Shown one piece after another: positions 63,855 to 64,000 of a stretch of DNA of 64,000 nt. Positions within the stretch are counted from its first letter, which is position 1, and the number at the start of each line of letters is the position of its first letter. The translations under genes and the position numbers were made by a program. The DNA is from Rhodobacter ferrooxidans (GTDB taxonomy: Bacteria > Pseudomonadota > Alphaproteobacteria > Rhodobacterales > Rhodobacteraceae): positions 62,001-126,000 of the forward strand of contig NZ_ACYY01000005.1 of the NCBI RefSeq assembly GCF_000176015.1, given 5' to 3'. The notes under the pieces are model-generated. The model saw only the letters and a list, made by a program, of their open reading frames with translations, ran no database searches and was not told the origin of the DNA.

Positions 63855-64000
63855 TTAGCCCTGAACGCCGCCCAGCACCACCCCGGCCTCGGACAGGGCG
63901 TCGAAAATCAGCGCATCGCGGCCATAGACGTCGCGGCGATAGTTCATCTGGCCCTTGGCGCCGGGGAAAGCGGTGAAATACACCAGATGCACCGGCACCG
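63855..64000 (-). CDS. L,D-transpeptidase (YcbB-like), C-terminal end only
   Basis: The last 47 codons of a leftward gene whose start is outside the window. The sequence [20 protein letters not shown] and [14 protein letters not shown] matches the C-terminus of the YcbB/LdtD-type murein L,D-transpeptidases, where PVHLxYxTAW and DxYGRD follow the catalytic domain. The catalytic Cys lies beyond the edge. TAA stop at 63855-63857. Confidence 0.75.
   Translation of the reverse strand, partial: VPVHLVYFTAFPGAKGQMNYRRDVYGRDALIFDALSEAGVVLGGVQG

Overview
The window is GC-rich chromosomal DNA of an alphaproteobacterium, almost certainly a member of the Rhodobacterales (Rhodobacter/Paracoccus-like). 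The diagnostic block is dusB(nifR3)-ntrB-ntrC-ntrY-ntrX-trkA-trkH-hfq-hflX in one orientation. NtrC and NtrX both lack the sigma-54 contact loop (known for Rhodobacter NtrC), and there are fused ispDF and Rhodobacterales-type lipoproteins and membrane proteins.

Layout. 1-1,494: pgpA (partial) and ispDF, leftward. 1,660-13,663: the nitrogen-regulation, potassium-uptake and hfq block, rightward. 13,781-30,516: a chemoreceptor with a secreted partner protein, a membrane-anchored penicillin-acylase-type hydrolase, a dehydrogenase, a Tat/SYLF lipoprotein, a frameshifted glycosidase-like gene, hemB, mfd, an efflux pump, a FrnE/DsbA protein, a HTH-cupin regulator and two tandem secreted paralogues. 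30,674-40,847: an entericidin-like peptide, an orphan peptide-binding protein, a candidate sRNA, bdhA, a DUF502 protein, psuK-psuG, rpsB-tsf, an orphan LuxR protein and a FAD oxidoreductase.

40,959-47,050 is the most interesting part: a compact, apparently intact prophage of a Microviridae-type ssDNA phage. It is bounded by a 10-bp direct repeat, which implies a 6,082-bp circle. Its tightly overlapping genes encode two small proteins, a DNA pilot protein, a 34-aa arginine/lysine-rich J-like peptide, the major capsid protein, two unknown proteins, a T7-lysozyme-type amidase and an HUH replication initiator. It encodes no integrase. The repeat lies in a dif-like XerC/XerD arrangement, and host xerD is about 7 kb away.

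48,359-50,872: a tRNA-Gln, then a lipoprotein gene whose 3' end is repeated (51 of 52 bp) on the far side of an AT-rich insert of about 1.8 kb. The insert carries one gene with an Apea-like HEPN domain, a candidate single-gene phage-defence locus.

50,878-64,000: aroB-aroK, a small membrane protein, a secreted unknown, xerD, a CNNM/CorC transporter, a CAP-RTX exoprotein, a HerA-like ATPase, two candidate sRNAs, an IalB-family protein, and a KAS-ACP-lpxD cluster followed by a truncated L,D-transpeptidase gene. Apart from the prophage, the HEPN insert and two broken genes, the region looks like ordinary core genome. All calls rest on reading the sequence and on family motifs recalled from memory; no database search was run.
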